64,000 nucleotides of DNA. Source: Sphingopyxis sp. JAI108 (GTDB lineage: Bacteria; Pseudomonadota; Alphaproteobacteria; Sphingomonadales; Sphingomonadaceae). The stretch lies in assembly GCF_013410105.1 (NCBI RefSeq), contig NZ_JACCCJ010000001.1:1364001-1428000 (forward strand). The letters run 5' to 3'. A program made the position numbers and the translations under genes. Shown here one piece after another: positions 44,448 through 53,645 of the stretch. Position 1 is the first letter of the stretch. The number at the start of each line of letters is the position of its first letter. Under the pieces are notes generated by a model. The model was not told the DNA's origin. It ran no database searches and saw only the letters and a program-made list of their open reading frames with translations.

Positions 44448-44948
44448 GTGGATCTCAACCAACTTCTCTATCATCACCAGATGGCGCTCATGGTCGTGAG
44501 CCAAGCCCGGCGCGACGGCCATTTGCTGCCGAGCTTCGATCTGCCGCGCTATTATGCGAAGCGGATCAACGAATATCGCGAGCGCCGCGGCCTGGGGGAC
44601 GGGTTTGTCGCGGTGGCCGAGCAGGCGCATGGCAGCCCGAAGGCCGGCGCGCCGGTTTCCGAGCCTGCGGCCGATTATCCGGTTTTCGTTGGCGACACGC
44701 TGGTTGCCGAATTGCTCGTCAACGAGGCGCTCGCCATGACCGACGAGGAAAGGACATCCTTCGGCCTTGACGACGTCGTTGGCCGCCTTGCCGAGGTCCA
44801 GGAAGATATCTGGATTATCGGACGCGACATTTATCGTGCGCTGGGGTTCGATGAGGACAAGCTGGCCACGCTCGCCGCCAAATTGCCTGCCTCGCCCGAT
44901 TTGCATGGCCGGACGAAGAGCGGGGGCGACGATGCCAGATCCGGATAA
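44448..44948 (+). CDS. Hypothetical protein, first gene of a small-gene operon
   Basis: 166 residues from the GTG at 44448, which has GGGAGG 6 bases before it; an ATG at 44442 touches that site and is less likely. N-terminal helices DLNQLLYHHQMALMVVSQARRDGHL and YYAKRINEYRERRGLG, a linker, then ELLVNEALAMTDEERTSFGLDDVVGRLAEVQEDIW. Soluble, acidic C-terminus. Family not recognised. Its last 17 bases overlap the next gene. Confidence 0.68.
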   Translation: MDLNQLLYHHQMALMVVSQARRDGHLLPSFDLPRYYAKRINEYRERRGLGDGFVAVAEQAHGSPKAGAPVSEPAADYPVFVGDTLVAELLVNEALAMTDEERTSFGLDDVVGRLAEVQEDIWIIGRDIYRALGFDEDKLATLAAKLPASPDLHGRTKSGGDDARSG

Positions 44949-45231
44949 ACCCCGCCCTGCCTCGGCGAGTCTGCGTACAAATCCGTTTCGGCGAAATCGC
45001 CGGTTGACGCCCCTCGCGCCCGATGATGCGCAGCGGCAAGGCGCCATCAGCGCGCTGGCGTTCCAGCTACTTGGCGGGCGGGATGCGGCGCTCGACTTCC
45101 TCAACACCGAAGACGCAGTCCTGAGCGGACGTCCGATCGCCGTCGCAACACAAAGCGAGGCTGGCTATGCCAGCGTCGAACGGGAAATCCGCGCGCGATC
45201 CGTTTTGCCGGGCGCGCGCCATGGAGAATGA
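44932..45231 (+). CDS. MbcA/ParS/Xre antitoxin-like (DUF2384-type) small protein
   Basis: 99 residues. A basic, disordered N-terminus (ASASLRTNPFRRNRRLT), then a helical domain whose end QLLGGRDAALDFLNTEDAVLSGRPIAVATQSEAGYASVEREI follows the toxin-binding domain of MbcA/ParS antitoxins (G...A..WL...n..L.Gr.P...). No RES-type toxin is adjacent and the usual Xre part is missing. Overlaps both neighbours (17 and 11 bases). Confidence 0.65.
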   Translation: MPDPDKPRPASASLRTNPFRRNRRLTPLAPDDAQRQGAISALAFQLLGGRDAALDFLNTEDAVLSGRPIAVATQSEAGYASVEREIRARSVLPGARHGE

Positions 45232-45454
45232 TCCCCCGGATGCGAGCCATATCGTGCGATGCTGGTTCGAATGGCAGATCGACGGCCTTGCGCGAAAGGT
45301 CATCCTTGTCGTCGAAACCGATCTCCCCATGCAGCCGGACGAAAACGGCTATGAAGTGATCGCTCTCGACCATCTGCGCGCCGCAGCCATCGCGCGGTCG
45401 CGTGCGTCACCCGGCGCCATCGACGGGATCCGCATTGTGCCGGTTCGTTACTAG
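45221..45454 (+). CDS. Hypothetical small protein, third gene of the operon
   Basis: 77 residues. Segments HIVRCWFEWQIDGLARKVILVVETD and YEVIALDHLRAAAIARSRASPG; no membrane helix or known motif. The ATG overlaps the preceding stop by 11 bases. A GGAGAATG start region lies in the end of the gene before. Confidence 0.62.
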   Translation: MENDPPDASHIVRCWFEWQIDGLARKVILVVETDLPMQPDENGYEVIALDHLRAAAIARSRASPGAIDGIRIVPVRY

Positions 45455-45498
45455 GGCAGGCCCCTGGCCTGCCCCGACAAGAGGATCGAACGTCCGAT

Positions 45499-45768
45499 AT
45501 GGCAGACTATGAGATCATCGCCGTTCGCGAAGGTACCGGTAACGGCCGGACGCATCATATCGCAGCGGTGAAAGTGGGCGAGAGCCTGTTCCTCGCCGAT
45601 CAGATCGTCGACTGGATCAACGCCGGGACGCACCGTTTCTGGGTGTGGTTCCAGAATGAAGAGATCAATGTGATCGCGAGGGAGCAAGGCTCTTCGCGGC
45701 GCTATTACCTGACCATAACAGGCGGGAGCTTTCCGCCGATCGCTCTGCTATCGCTGCCCCGGTTCTGA
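45499..45768 (+). CDS. DUF3892-like small protein
   Basis: 89 residues. EIIAVREGTGNGRTHHIAAVKVGESLF, WINAGTHRFWVWFQNEEINV and the end YYLTITGG...IALLSLPRF agree with the DUF3892 pattern (HI, I..G...Y, YL.T..D, LLSLP). Function of the domain is unknown. 44 bases behind the preceding gene, so it may belong to the same transcript. Confidence 0.7.
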   Translation: MADYEIIAVREGTGNGRTHHIAAVKVGESLFLADQIVDWINAGTHRFWVWFQNEEINVIAREQGSSRRYYLTITGGSFPPIALLSLPRF

Positions 45769-45823
45769 TCAGGATGCCGGCCTGGCTCGATGGCCGGCAT
45801 TCCGCGCGATACCGGCGATGCCC

Positions 45824-46375
45824 TCAATCGTCGTCCATGGCCGGGGCAAGCGCCGGGTCGAGGTCACGGGGGCGGATGAAGTCGGCGAAGCGCGCGATTC
45901 CGGTGTCGAGATCGTGCCAGTCGGCGATGTCGAGGTCGAGCCGCGCGAGCGCCGAGGTCGGAAGCTTTTCCTCCACCTTCGCGCGGAGCTCGTCGCCCGC
46001 CGATTCGGGGACGAGCATCAGGACCAGATCCTCGAGGCCCGGATTATGGCCCGAGATCAACAGGTGCTGCGCGTCGCGGCCGGTGTCGCGGATCACGTCG
46101 ATCAGCGTCGCCGCCGACGCGAGATAGATGCGGCGGTCCCAATGCGGTTCGAGCATATCGAGGCCGGCGGCGGGCTGAAAGATGTCGAGCGTTTCGGTCA
46201 CGCGCACCGCGGGCGAGGCGATGATGCGATCCACCGGTAGCTTCCGCCGTTTCAGCCATTGGCCGATGATTTCGGCGCCGCGCGCGCCGCGCTTGTTGAT
46301 CGGGCGGTCGAAATCGCGTTCAACCTGGACGTCCCAACCCGATTTGGCGTGGCGCAGGATGGTCAAAGTCTTCAA
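45824..46375 (-). CDS. SixA-like histidine phosphatase
   Basis: 183 residues from a TTG at 46375 with GGGAG correctly placed; there is no ATG near. LRHAKSGWD is the RHG phosphohistidine motif, RDFDRPINKRG and the second-His motif SGHNPGLEDL complete it. SixA-type proteins dephosphorylate phosphohistidine in phosphotransfer proteins. The C-terminal extension (after 150) is longer than in E. coli SixA. Confidence 0.9.
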   Translation of the reverse strand: MKTLTILRHAKSGWDVQVERDFDRPINKRGARGAEIIGQWLKRRKLPVDRIIASPAVRVTETLDIFQPAAGLDMLEPHWDRRIYLASAATLIDVIRDTGRDAQHLLISGHNPGLEDLVLMLVPESAGDELRAKVEEKLPTSALARLDLDIADWHDLDTGIARFADFIRPRDLDPALAPAMDDD

Positions 46376-46432
46376 AATATCTCCCCGCGCCGCTGCGCTA
46401 TCCCTCGATTTCGCAGGCCTTGTGCCGGAAAC

Positions 46433-49180
46433 TTATGACGGTGAAAAGGCTGGAAACGCGGTAGACTTCGTCCCCCGTCTGCGCGCGACATTGGCAGCGG
46501 CGACATGGTTGACCGCCTCGTCGAGCGGCAGGCGGCGGATCGGCGTGCCTTCGGGAAAGGCGCCGAGCAGCCGCGAGGGAAAGCTGGGCGAGAGCATGAC
46601 GAACTGGCCGAAATCATCGGCGCGGCGGATCAGGCGGCCAAATGCCTGCCCGATCCGCGCGCGGATGACCATATCGTCATAGGCGCTGCCGCCCTGCGCC
46701 GCGCGCCGCGCCGCGTGCAGGATCGTCGGGCGCGGCCATGGCACCCCTTCCATCACGACGAGGCGGAGCGAATCGCCGGGGACATCGACGCCGTCGCGCA
46801 AGGCATCGGTGCCGAGCAGCGAGGCGTGCGGGTCGGCGCGAAAAATATCGACGAGCGTGCCGGTGTCGAGCGGATCGACATGCTGGGCATAGAGCGGGAG
46901 GCCGGCGCGGGCGAGGCGGTCGGCGATGCGCGAATGGACGATGCGGAGGCGCCGGATCGCGCTGAACAGGCCGAGCGCGCCGCCGCCCGCCGCCTCGATC
47001 AACCGGCTGTAAGCGCCGGCAAGCGCGGGCAGGTCGCCGCGCGCGATATCGGTGACGATCAGCACCTCGGACTGGCGGGCATAGTCGAAGGGGCTCGGCA
47101 CCGCGAAATGGCGGACGCCGCCGTCCATGTGGCGCGCGCCGGTGCGGATGTCGGCGTCGGCCCAGCCGCCGCTGCCGTGCCCGCCGCCGCGTAACGTCGC
47201 TGAAGTCACGAGCACACCCTGCGCCGGGCGATAGACAACCTCGGCGATCGGACGCGCAGGGTCGAGCCAGTGGCGGTGGAGGCCGCAGTCGAACTCGCGC
47301 CCGTCGTAGCGGTCGACCGCGAGCCAGTCGACGAAATCGGGGTCGGCGGGGCCCCCGACGCGCCCGAGCAGCGACAGCCAGCCGCCGAGCGTGTCGATGC
47401 GCGTGCCAAGGCTGTGGCGCGCGCCATCGACGCGCGCGCGGGCCTGTCCGTCGAGCCAGTCGGGCGGGTCCTCGGTCAAGGCTTCGAGCCGTTTGCCGAG
47501 CGTCATCAGCGGACGGAGCAGCGCCTCGATCGCGTCGCTCGCGCTCGCGGCCGCGGTGACCAGTTCGGGGTCGGGATCGGCGAGCTCGGTTTCGAGACCA
47601 TAGCCCGTGTCGGCGGTGCGGCTGTCGATGCCGCGGGCATAGACCATCGCACGCACCGCGACGAGCAGCCGCTCGACCGCGCCCCACGGTTCGTTTTCCG
47701 AAAGGCGGCCGAGCCAGCCGTCGCCGGGCAGTTCGGCGGCGGCGGCGATCGCGGCCTGGATCGCGCGGTCGCCCGCCTCGTCATAGCTCGCGACATCGGC
47801 GAGGCGTGCGGCGAGCCCGCGGCGGCGCCCGCGCGATTTGCCCTCTGGCCCCAGAACCCAGCGGCGGATTTCGACCGCTTCCTGGCCGGTGAGCGCCGCA
47901 GCGAACATGCTGTCGGCGGCGTCCCACAGATGGTGGCCTTCATCGAAGATCAGCCGCGTCGCGGGCGCGCCCCCATCGCGCGGACGCGCCGCCTGCACCA
48001 TCGTCAGCGCGTGGTTGGCGATGACGATATCGGCCTGCGTCGCCGCGCGAGCCGAGCGTTCGATGAAGCATTTGCGGAAATGCGGGCAGCCCGCATAGAT
48101 GCACTCGCCGCGCCGGTCGGTCAGCGCGGTTGTGCCGTTGCGGCGGAACAGCGCGGGAAGCCAGCCGGGCAAATCGCCGCCGACCATGTCGCCGTCGCGC
48201 GTATAGGCGGCCCAGCGCGCCACAAGCTGCGCAAGGATCGCGGCGCGGCCCGAGAAGCCGCCTTGCAACGCGTCTTCGAGGTTGAGCAGGCAGAGGTAAT
48301 TTTCGCGCCCCTTGCGCACGACGACTTTTTCACGGTGCGTTGCGGCGTCGGGGTAGAGCCGTTCGGTTTCACGCGACAGCTGGCGTTGCAGCGCCTTGGT
48401 GAAGGTCGAGATGCACACGCTGCCCGCCGACTGGTCGATCCATTGCTTGGCGGGAGCGAGGTAGCCGAGCGTCTTGCCGATGCCGGTGCCGGCCTCGGCA
48501 ACGAGCATCTGCGGCGCGTCCTTGCGCTCGCGCGGCGCGAAGATCGCGGCGGTTGCGCGGGCGTAATCCTGCTGCCCCGGGCGGCGTTCGGCGCCGTCGC
48601 CGGTCAGACGGTCGAGCCGCGCCACGACGTCGGCTTCGTCGATCGTCACCTGGCGCGGGACCCCGCGCGGCGGCGTTTCCTCCCATTCGGGGAGGCGCGC
48701 GAAGAGCCAGCGTTCGCTGGCGTCGGGGCGGGGCAGGCGCGGCTGGACCAGCGGCGCCCACGACCAGCGCTGGCGCGACAGCGCCTCGGCGCCGTGCCAC
48801 GCGCCCTCGCGCTCGGGCCAGTCGGGATCGTCGAGGGTCGAGAGCATCGCGGCGGCGGCCCTGGGCAGGAAAGCGGCGATATCCTCTTCGCTTTCGGGCG
48901 GAGTCAGGGCGACGGCGGCGGCGATACCCGCCGGGGTCGGCACCGCGAAACGCGCGGGATAGAGGAACGCGAAAAGCTCGAGCAGGTCGAGCCCCGACAG
49001 TTCGGGATAGCCGAGCCGGTCGCCGGTCAGCGTCGCATTGAGGAAAAGATGCGGCGTCGCCGCGACCGCCGCGATCGCCTCACCGCGCCCGACGCGCTGC
49101 ACGCGGCCGTGCGCGTCGGCGATCCAGATGCCGATGTGGCTCGCGTGGATCGCGGGCAGGGTAAGCGGGTGGGGCGCCAT
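46433..49180 (-). CDS. DinG/XPD-type ATP-dependent DNA helicase
   Basis: 915 residues. N-terminal 200 residues of unknown role, then motif I AEAGTGIGKTLGYLAPA, an iron-sulfur cluster region with Cys in NYLC, GEC, AGC and RKC, Walker B LIFDEGHH, and helicase motifs V/VI ASLLGTDALRDGVDVPGDSLR and ARIGQAFGRLIRRADD. A 5'-3' SF2 helicase with an Fe-S domain as in DinG/YoaA, acting on damaged or R-loop DNA. Longer than E. coli DinG because of the N-terminal part. Confidence 0.92.
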   Translation of the reverse strand: MAPHPLTLPAIHASHIGIWIADAHGRVQRVGRGEAIAAVAATPHLFLNATLTGDRLGYPELSGLDLLELFAFLYPARFAVPTPAGIAAAVALTPPESEEDIAAFLPRAAAAMLSTLDDPDWPEREGAWHGAEALSRQRWSWAPLVQPRLPRPDASERWLFARLPEWEETPPRGVPRQVTIDEADVVARLDRLTGDGAERRPGQQDYARATAAIFAPRERKDAPQMLVAEAGTGIGKTLGYLAPAKQWIDQSAGSVCISTFTKALQRQLSRETERLYPDAATHREKVVVRKGRENYLCLLNLEDALQGGFSGRAAILAQLVARWAAYTRDGDMVGGDLPGWLPALFRRNGTTALTDRRGECIYAGCPHFRKCFIERSARAATQADIVIANHALTMVQAARPRDGGAPATRLIFDEGHHLWDAADSMFAAALTGQEAVEIRRWVLGPEGKSRGRRRGLAARLADVASYDEAGDRAIQAAIAAAAELPGDGWLGRLSENEPWGAVERLLVAVRAMVYARGIDSRTADTGYGLETELADPDPELVTAAASASDAIEALLRPLMTLGKRLEALTEDPPDWLDGQARARVDGARHSLGTRIDTLGGWLSLLGRVGGPADPDFVDWLAVDRYDGREFDCGLHRHWLDPARPIAEVVYRPAQGVLVTSATLRGGGHGSGGWADADIRTGARHMDGGVRHFAVPSPFDYARQSEVLIVTDIARGDLPALAGAYSRLIEAAGGGALGLFSAIRRLRIVHSRIADRLARAGLPLYAQHVDPLDTGTLVDIFRADPHASLLGTDALRDGVDVPGDSLRLVVMEGVPWPRPTILHAARRAAQGGSAYDDMVIRARIGQAFGRLIRRADDFGQFVMLSPSFPSRLLGAFPEGTPIRRLPLDEAVNHVAAANVARRRGTKSTAFPAFSPS

Positions 49181-49234
49181 CGCGCCACGGTAGGGACAAA
49201 AGGCGAACGCGGCAAGGCGATCGCGACGGATCGA

Positions 49235-49603
49235 TCAGGACAGGCCGCGGCGTCCGAACACAGGCGGGCGGCTGCTGTGGAAAATCTGCGCGGGCACGAC
49301 AAGGGCCGCGTCGCGTGCGCTCCGGAGGATATTGTAGAGTGCGCCGTGCGCGAGTTCGTAGGGGAAGCGCACGCCCATGCGGTCGTGCTCGGCCCACATG
49401 ACCACGGCATAGGTCACCTGGCCGCCATAATGGATTTCGCAGCGCGAGCGCGCCGGCATGCTGGCGCCGTCGATGCGCGCGCCGCCCTCGGACAGGTCGG
49501 TGATCCGGCCGTCGACGAAGTTGAGCACGCCGTTGACGGTGACGTCGATCGACACCGGGGTGCGTTTGTGGCCGCGGGCCGTGGGGATGCGAAAATGGTC
49601 CAT
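49235..49603 (-). CDS. PilZ domain protein
   Basis: 122 residues. RGHKR gives the RxxxR c-di-GMP site, followed by ITDLSEGGARI, the DxSxxG motif. A stand-alone receptor for c-di-GMP, fitting the cyclases encoded at 25913 and 53646. Confidence 0.88.
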   Translation of the reverse strand: MDHFRIPTARGHKRTPVSIDVTVNGVLNFVDGRITDLSEGGARIDGASMPARSRCEIHYGGQVTYAVVMWAEHDRMGVRFPYELAHGALYNILRSARDAALVVPAQIFHSSRPPVFGRRGLS

Positions 49604-49709
49604 GTCCGCGACGCTACGCCTTCATGGTAAATTTTCCGGTAACGATGTTGGATCGCGGCGGGACAATTTTGCCTTTCGATTCCGCCCCGCTTGCCGCTAT
49701 GGGCGCGGG

Positions 49710-51311
49710 ATGACCGACTTGCATCTTCACCCGTCGCTGCGCGAACCCGCGCAAACGTCCAAGGCCTGGCCGTTCGAGGAAGCGCGCAAGCTGGTCAAAC
49801 GCTATCCCGACGGGAAGCCCGGCGGCGAGGCGGTGATTTTCGAGACCGGCTATGGTCCGTCGGGGCTGCCGCATATCGGCACCTTCAACGAAGTGCTGCG
49901 CACGACGATGGTCCGCCGCGCCTATGAGGCGCTGACGGGCGGCGCGCCGACGCGGCTGATCGCGTTCAGCGACGACATGGATGGCCTTCGCAAGGTTCCC
50001 GATAATGTGCCCAACGGCGACATGCTGCGCGAATATCTGGGCAAGCCGCTCACCGCCATCCCCGATCCGTTCGGGAAGTTCGAAAGTTTCGCGCACCATA
50101 ACAATGCGATGCTGCGCGAATTCCTCGACCGCTTCGGCTTTGAATATGAATTCGTCAGCTCGACCGAGCAGTACAGGGCGGGCGCGTTCGACGACGCGCT
50201 GAAGAATGTCCTGCGCCACAATCAGGACATCCTCGACATCATGCTGCCGACGCTGCGCGCCGAGCGCGCCGCGACCTATTCGCCGATCCTGCCCGTGAGC
50301 CCCAAGTCGGGCATCGTGCTGCAGGTGCCGGTGACCGTCGTCGATGCCGACGCGGGGCTCGTGTCGTTCGAGGACGAGGGCGAGACGATCACGCACTCGG
50401 TGCTCGGCGGCGGCGCGAAGCTGCAATGGAAGGTCGACTGGGCGATGCGCTGGGTCGCGCTGGGCGTCGATTACGAGATGTACGGCAAGGACCTGACCGA
50501 CAGCGGCGTCCAGTCGGGCAAGATCGCCAGGGCGCTCGGCGGGCGCAAGCCCGAGGGGCTGATCTATGAGATGTTTCTCGACGAGAAGGGCGAGAAGATT
50601 TCGAAGTCGAAGGGCAACGGCCTCTCGATCGAGGAATGGCTGAGCTATGGCAGCGAGGAAAGCCTGGCCTTCTTCGCCTTCCGCGAGCCCAAGGCGGCGA
50701 AGCAACTCCATATCGGCGTCGTGCCCAAGGCGGTCGACGAATATCTGCAGATGCGCGGAAATTATCCGGCGCAGGAGCCCGACAAGAAGCTCGGCAACCC
50801 AGTGCATCACGTCCATGTCGCGCGCGGGCAGGATGTGCCGGCGGCCGAACTGCCGGTGACCTTCGGTCTGCTGCTCAACCTCGTCGGGGTGATGGGCGCC
50901 GACGCGTCGAAGGAGCAGATCTGGCGCTATCTCGGCCAATATGTCGCGGGCGCGAATGCCGAGGCCCATCCCGAACTCGATCGGCTGATCGATAATGCGA
51001 TGGCGTATAACCGCGACTATGTCGCGCCGACGCTGAAGCGCCGCAAGCCGCAGGATGGGGAAGGCGCTGCACTGAAGGAACTCGACGACAAGCTCGCCGC
51101 GCTGCCCGCCGAAGCCTCGGCCGACGATATCCAGAATATCGTCTATGAGATCGGCAAGAATGAGGCCTATGGCTTCGAAAACCTGCGCGATTGGTTCAAG
51201 GCGCTTTACGAGACCCTGCTCGGGTCGAGCGCGGGACCGCGCATGGGCAGCTTCATCGCGCTGTTCGGCATCGACAACACGCGGCGTCTGATCGCCGAGG
51301 CACTCGCCTGA
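49710..51311 (+). CDS. lysK: Lysyl-tRNA synthetase, class I
   Basis: 533 residues from the ATG at 49710. FETGYGPSGLPHIGTFNE has the HIGH-like motif and EKISKSKGNG the KMSKS-like motif of class I enzymes; it is not the class II LysS type. Charges tRNA-Lys. Alphaproteobacteria commonly use this archaeal-type form. The upstream extension of the frame is rejected since no site precedes it. Confidence 0.96.
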   Translation: MTDLHLHPSLREPAQTSKAWPFEEARKLVKRYPDGKPGGEAVIFETGYGPSGLPHIGTFNEVLRTTMVRRAYEALTGGAPTRLIAFSDDMDGLRKVPDNVPNGDMLREYLGKPLTAIPDPFGKFESFAHHNNAMLREFLDRFGFEYEFVSSTEQYRAGAFDDALKNVLRHNQDILDIMLPTLRAERAATYSPILPVSPKSGIVLQVPVTVVDADAGLVSFEDEGETITHSVLGGGAKLQWKVDWAMRWVALGVDYEMYGKDLTDSGVQSGKIARALGGRKPEGLIYEMFLDEKGEKISKSKGNGLSIEEWLSYGSEESLAFFAFREPKAAKQLHIGVVPKAVDEYLQMRGNYPAQEPDKKLGNPVHHVHVARGQDVPAAELPVTFGLLLNLVGVMGADASKEQIWRYLGQYVAGANAEAHPELDRLIDNAMAYNRDYVAPTLKRRKPQDGEGAALKELDDKLAALPAEASADDIQNIVYEIGKNEAYGFENLRDWFKALYETLLGSSAGPRMGSFIALFGIDNTRRLIAEALA

Positions 51312-51327
51312 GGCAATATGAGAAACC

Positions 51328-51409
51328 CGTTCGTGTCGAGCGAAGTCGAGACACCCATCCGGACGGCGCAAGATCGAGGGGCATCTCGACTTCGCTCGAT
51401 GCGAACGGA
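51328..51409. repeat. Dispersed repeat family 2, copy 2
   Basis: CCGTTCGTGTCGAGCGAAGT and CTTCGCTCGATGCGAACGGA as inverted arms, 82 bases in all, directly after lysK. Confidence 0.85.
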
Positions 51410-51424
51410 ATTGAGGAGGTCCGA

Positions 51425-51919
51425 ATGACCGCTGAGCCTGCTTACGAATTGGCGCAGATCAATATCGGGCGCTTTCGCCTGCCGCCCGAGCATGTCGCGA
51501 ACCGCGACTTCATGGATGCGCTCGACCGTGTGAACGCGGTCGCCGAGGCCGCCGACGGCTTCGTCTGGCGGCTCACCGGCGAGGGCAATAATGCGACCGA
51601 CGTGCCCGTGACCGACGATCCGCACCTGATCGCGAACATGTCGGTGTGGCGCGATATCGACGCGCTCGCGGCCTATGTCTATCGCACGCCCGATCACCTG
51701 ACGGTGATGAAGCGGCGCAAGGAGTGGTTCGAGCATATGGCCGTCTATCAGGCGCTCTGGTGGGTTCCGGTCGGCCATCGCCCGACCGTCGCCGAGGGCA
51801 TGGCGCGGATCGCGACGATCGAGGCGCTGGGCCCGACCGCCGAGGCCTTCACCTTCAAACGGCCGTTCGCGGCGCCCGACGGCACGCCGGCATCGCCCGT
51901 GCAGGATGAGTGCGCGTGA
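51425..51919 (+). CDS. DUF3291 family protein
   Basis: 164 residues. YELAQINIGRFRLPPEHVANRDFMDALDRVNAVAEAADGFVWRL and NMSVWRDIDALAAYVYRTPDHL...WFEHM give the DUF3291 pattern, a monooxygenase-like ABM fold. No role known. Stop overlaps the asparaginase start (GTGA). Confidence 0.92.
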   Translation: MTAEPAYELAQINIGRFRLPPEHVANRDFMDALDRVNAVAEAADGFVWRLTGEGNNATDVPVTDDPHLIANMSVWRDIDALAAYVYRTPDHLTVMKRRKEWFEHMAVYQALWWVPVGHRPTVAEGMARIATIEALGPTAEAFTFKRPFAAPDGTPASPVQDECA

Positions 51920-52404
51920 CCGACATGATCGATATTTTCACGACCGGCGGGACGATCGACAAGGTGTATTTCGATGCGCTGAGCGAGTTCCAGATCGGTC
52001 CCGCGGCGATCCCGGACATGCTGCGCGAGAATAATGTCCATGTGCCCCACCGTGTCACGCAGCTGATGCGCAAGGACAGCCTCGAGCTTGACGATGCCGA
52101 CCGCGAGGCGATCCGCGCTGCCGTCGCCGCGAGCGATGCGTCGCGCATCCTCGTCACGCACGGCACCGACACGATGGTCGTCACCGGCCGCGTGCTGGCC
52201 GGAATCGCGGGCAAGACGATCGTGATGACCGGCGCGATGCAGCCTGCGTCGGTCCGCGCGAGCGACGCCGAATTCAATGTCGGATTTGCATTGGCTGCCG
52301 TGCAGACGCTGCCGCCCGGCGTTTATGTCGCGATGAACGGGATGATCTTTGACCCCGAAAAGACGGTGAAGGACCGGGCAGGGTCGCGGTTCGTCGCGGA
52401 ATAG
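51916..52404 (+). CDS. Short asparaginase-domain protein
   Basis: 162 residues from GTG 51916 (GTG 51910 and ATG 51925 are alternatives). FTTGGTIDKVYFDA has the first catalytic Thr and RILVTHGTDTMVVT the second, with the GTD triad. Only the N-terminal asparaginase domain is present (full enzymes have about 330 residues), but such short forms are widespread and end near the same place. Coupled to DUF3291. Confidence 0.88.
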   Translation: MTDMIDIFTTGGTIDKVYFDALSEFQIGPAAIPDMLRENNVHVPHRVTQLMRKDSLELDDADREAIRAAVAASDASRILVTHGTDTMVVTGRVLAGIAGKTIVMTGAMQPASVRASDAEFNVGFALAAVQTLPPGVYVAMNGMIFDPEKTVKDRAGSRFVAE

Positions 52405-52424
52405 ACCTCGGCGATTTTCGGCTC

Positions 52425-52454
52425 CGTCATTGCTTCGCTTCGCGCGCAATGACG
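52425..52454. repeat. Short REP-like hairpin
   Basis: CGTCATTGCTTCGCTT and CGCGCGCAATGACG pair at the ends (CGTCATTGC with GCAATGACG). Between convergent asparaginase and desaturase genes. Confidence 0.65.
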
Positions 52455-52465
52455 ATGGTTTTGGT

Positions 52466-53497
52466 TCAGCCTTTCGCCGTCACCTGTCGCAGCACGGCGG
52501 TGTAATCGGGCGCGATCGTCATCGAATCATGCTTGCCCGCGCGACCGAGTGCGGCGTGGACCTGGGGCAGACGATAGCAGGGCACACCCATGAACAGGTG
52601 GTGCTCGGCGTGATAATTCACCCAATATGGAGCGACCGTGGCGCGTGCGAGCCAGCCCGCGTGGGTGGTCCGGGCGTGGGTGAAGGGATCCTCGCTGCCC
52701 GTCGTCGTGCAGGCATGTTCGGCGATGTTGCGGACGCGGAGGTAAAGCTGGAAAGTCGTCGCGAGCCCGGCCAGCCAGAGCAGCCAGGGCGTCCAGCCGT
52801 AGAGCGCGAGCGACAGGGCGAGCAGCGCCGCCTGGACGACAAGGAAACGGCCGACCGCGCGGGCCACGGCGATCGCGCCCGCGACGTCGATCGTCGGTGA
52901 CGTCATGCCGTCATCGGACTGCTTGTTGAACGGCGTTCCGGCCTTGGTGCTCGCGCCGCTCTTTTGCGCGGCCTCGCCGCGGAGCATCGCTTTCAATCCG
53001 GCAGAGGCGAAGCCGAATTGCGCCATGCGCTGTTTGAAGAAGGTCTGCCCGGTCAGGTCGCGCAGCATCTTGCGGCGCAGGCTGGCGCGCGTCGTCGGGA
53101 AGGGTTTCGACAGCGAAAGGTCGGGGTCCTCGGGCTGCTGGGTGAATTTGTGATGCTGGAGGTGATAGGTGCGATAGGCGATCAGGTCCGACCCGACCGC
53201 AGCGCCGGTCAGCCACTGGCCGAGGAAATTGTTGATTTTGCGGTTCGGATGCAGCGCGCCGTGCGCCGCGTCGTGCATCAGGATCGCGAGACCGAGCTGG
53301 CGCCCGCCGACGAAGACGATCGCGAGCAGCCATGCGGCAGGGTTCTGCGACCAGGCCGCGAGGCCGACGAGCGCGATGCTGACGATCCATGCGTGCGCCA
53401 CGAGCCAGATGCCGCGCCACGAGGAGGCGCGTGTGATCGCCGACCATTCGGCGCGGTCGAAAAAGCGGTCGGGCGGAAACAGGCGGACGGCGGGCAT
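52466..53497 (-). CDS. Membrane fatty acid desaturase
   Basis: 343 residues from the ATG at 53497. The three histidine boxes HDAAHG, HLQHHKF and HAEHHLF bind the di-iron centre. Four membrane helices (for example GIWLVAHAWIVSIALVGLAAW). Introduces a double bond in an acyl chain or hydroxylates a carotenoid/lipid; the exact substrate is not readable. The longer open frame upstream is discarded. Confidence 0.92.
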   Translation of the reverse strand: MPAVRLFPPDRFFDRAEWSAITRASSWRGIWLVAHAWIVSIALVGLAAWSQNPAAWLLAIVFVGGRQLGLAILMHDAAHGALHPNRKINNFLGQWLTGAAVGSDLIAYRTYHLQHHKFTQQPEDPDLSLSKPFPTTRASLRRKMLRDLTGQTFFKQRMAQFGFASAGLKAMLRGEAAQKSGASTKAGTPFNKQSDDGMTSPTIDVAGAIAVARAVGRFLVVQAALLALSLALYGWTPWLLWLAGLATTFQLYLRVRNIAEHACTTTGSEDPFTHARTTHAGWLARATVAPYWVNYHAEHHLFMGVPCYRLPQVHAALGRAGKHDSMTIAPDYTAVLRQVTAKG

Positions 53498-53645
53498 GGT
53501 TGATTCATAACAAGTTGCGAACCGAAACCCAAGCCCTTCCGTTTTGGCACAATATCGGCGGAAATCAGGGCGCTGCGGTAAGGATTTGGCAACCCTCTTC
53601 CGGCCAGTGAGAACCGCGATCACACAGGCGGAGAGTTTCGGGAAA

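Noticed and set aside
44264-44458. Minus-strand frame ending LLAEAAELIRHIAE
   Set aside because: Only the last 20 residues look natural; no good start, may be a remnant.
47270-49630. 786-codon open frame opposite the helicase gene
   Set aside because: Shadow of the DinG-type gene caused by high G/C; Arg/Ala/Asp-rich with no motif or ribosome site.
49614-51371. 585-codon open frame opposite lysK
   Set aside because: The class I LysRS motifs on the plus strand are unambiguous.
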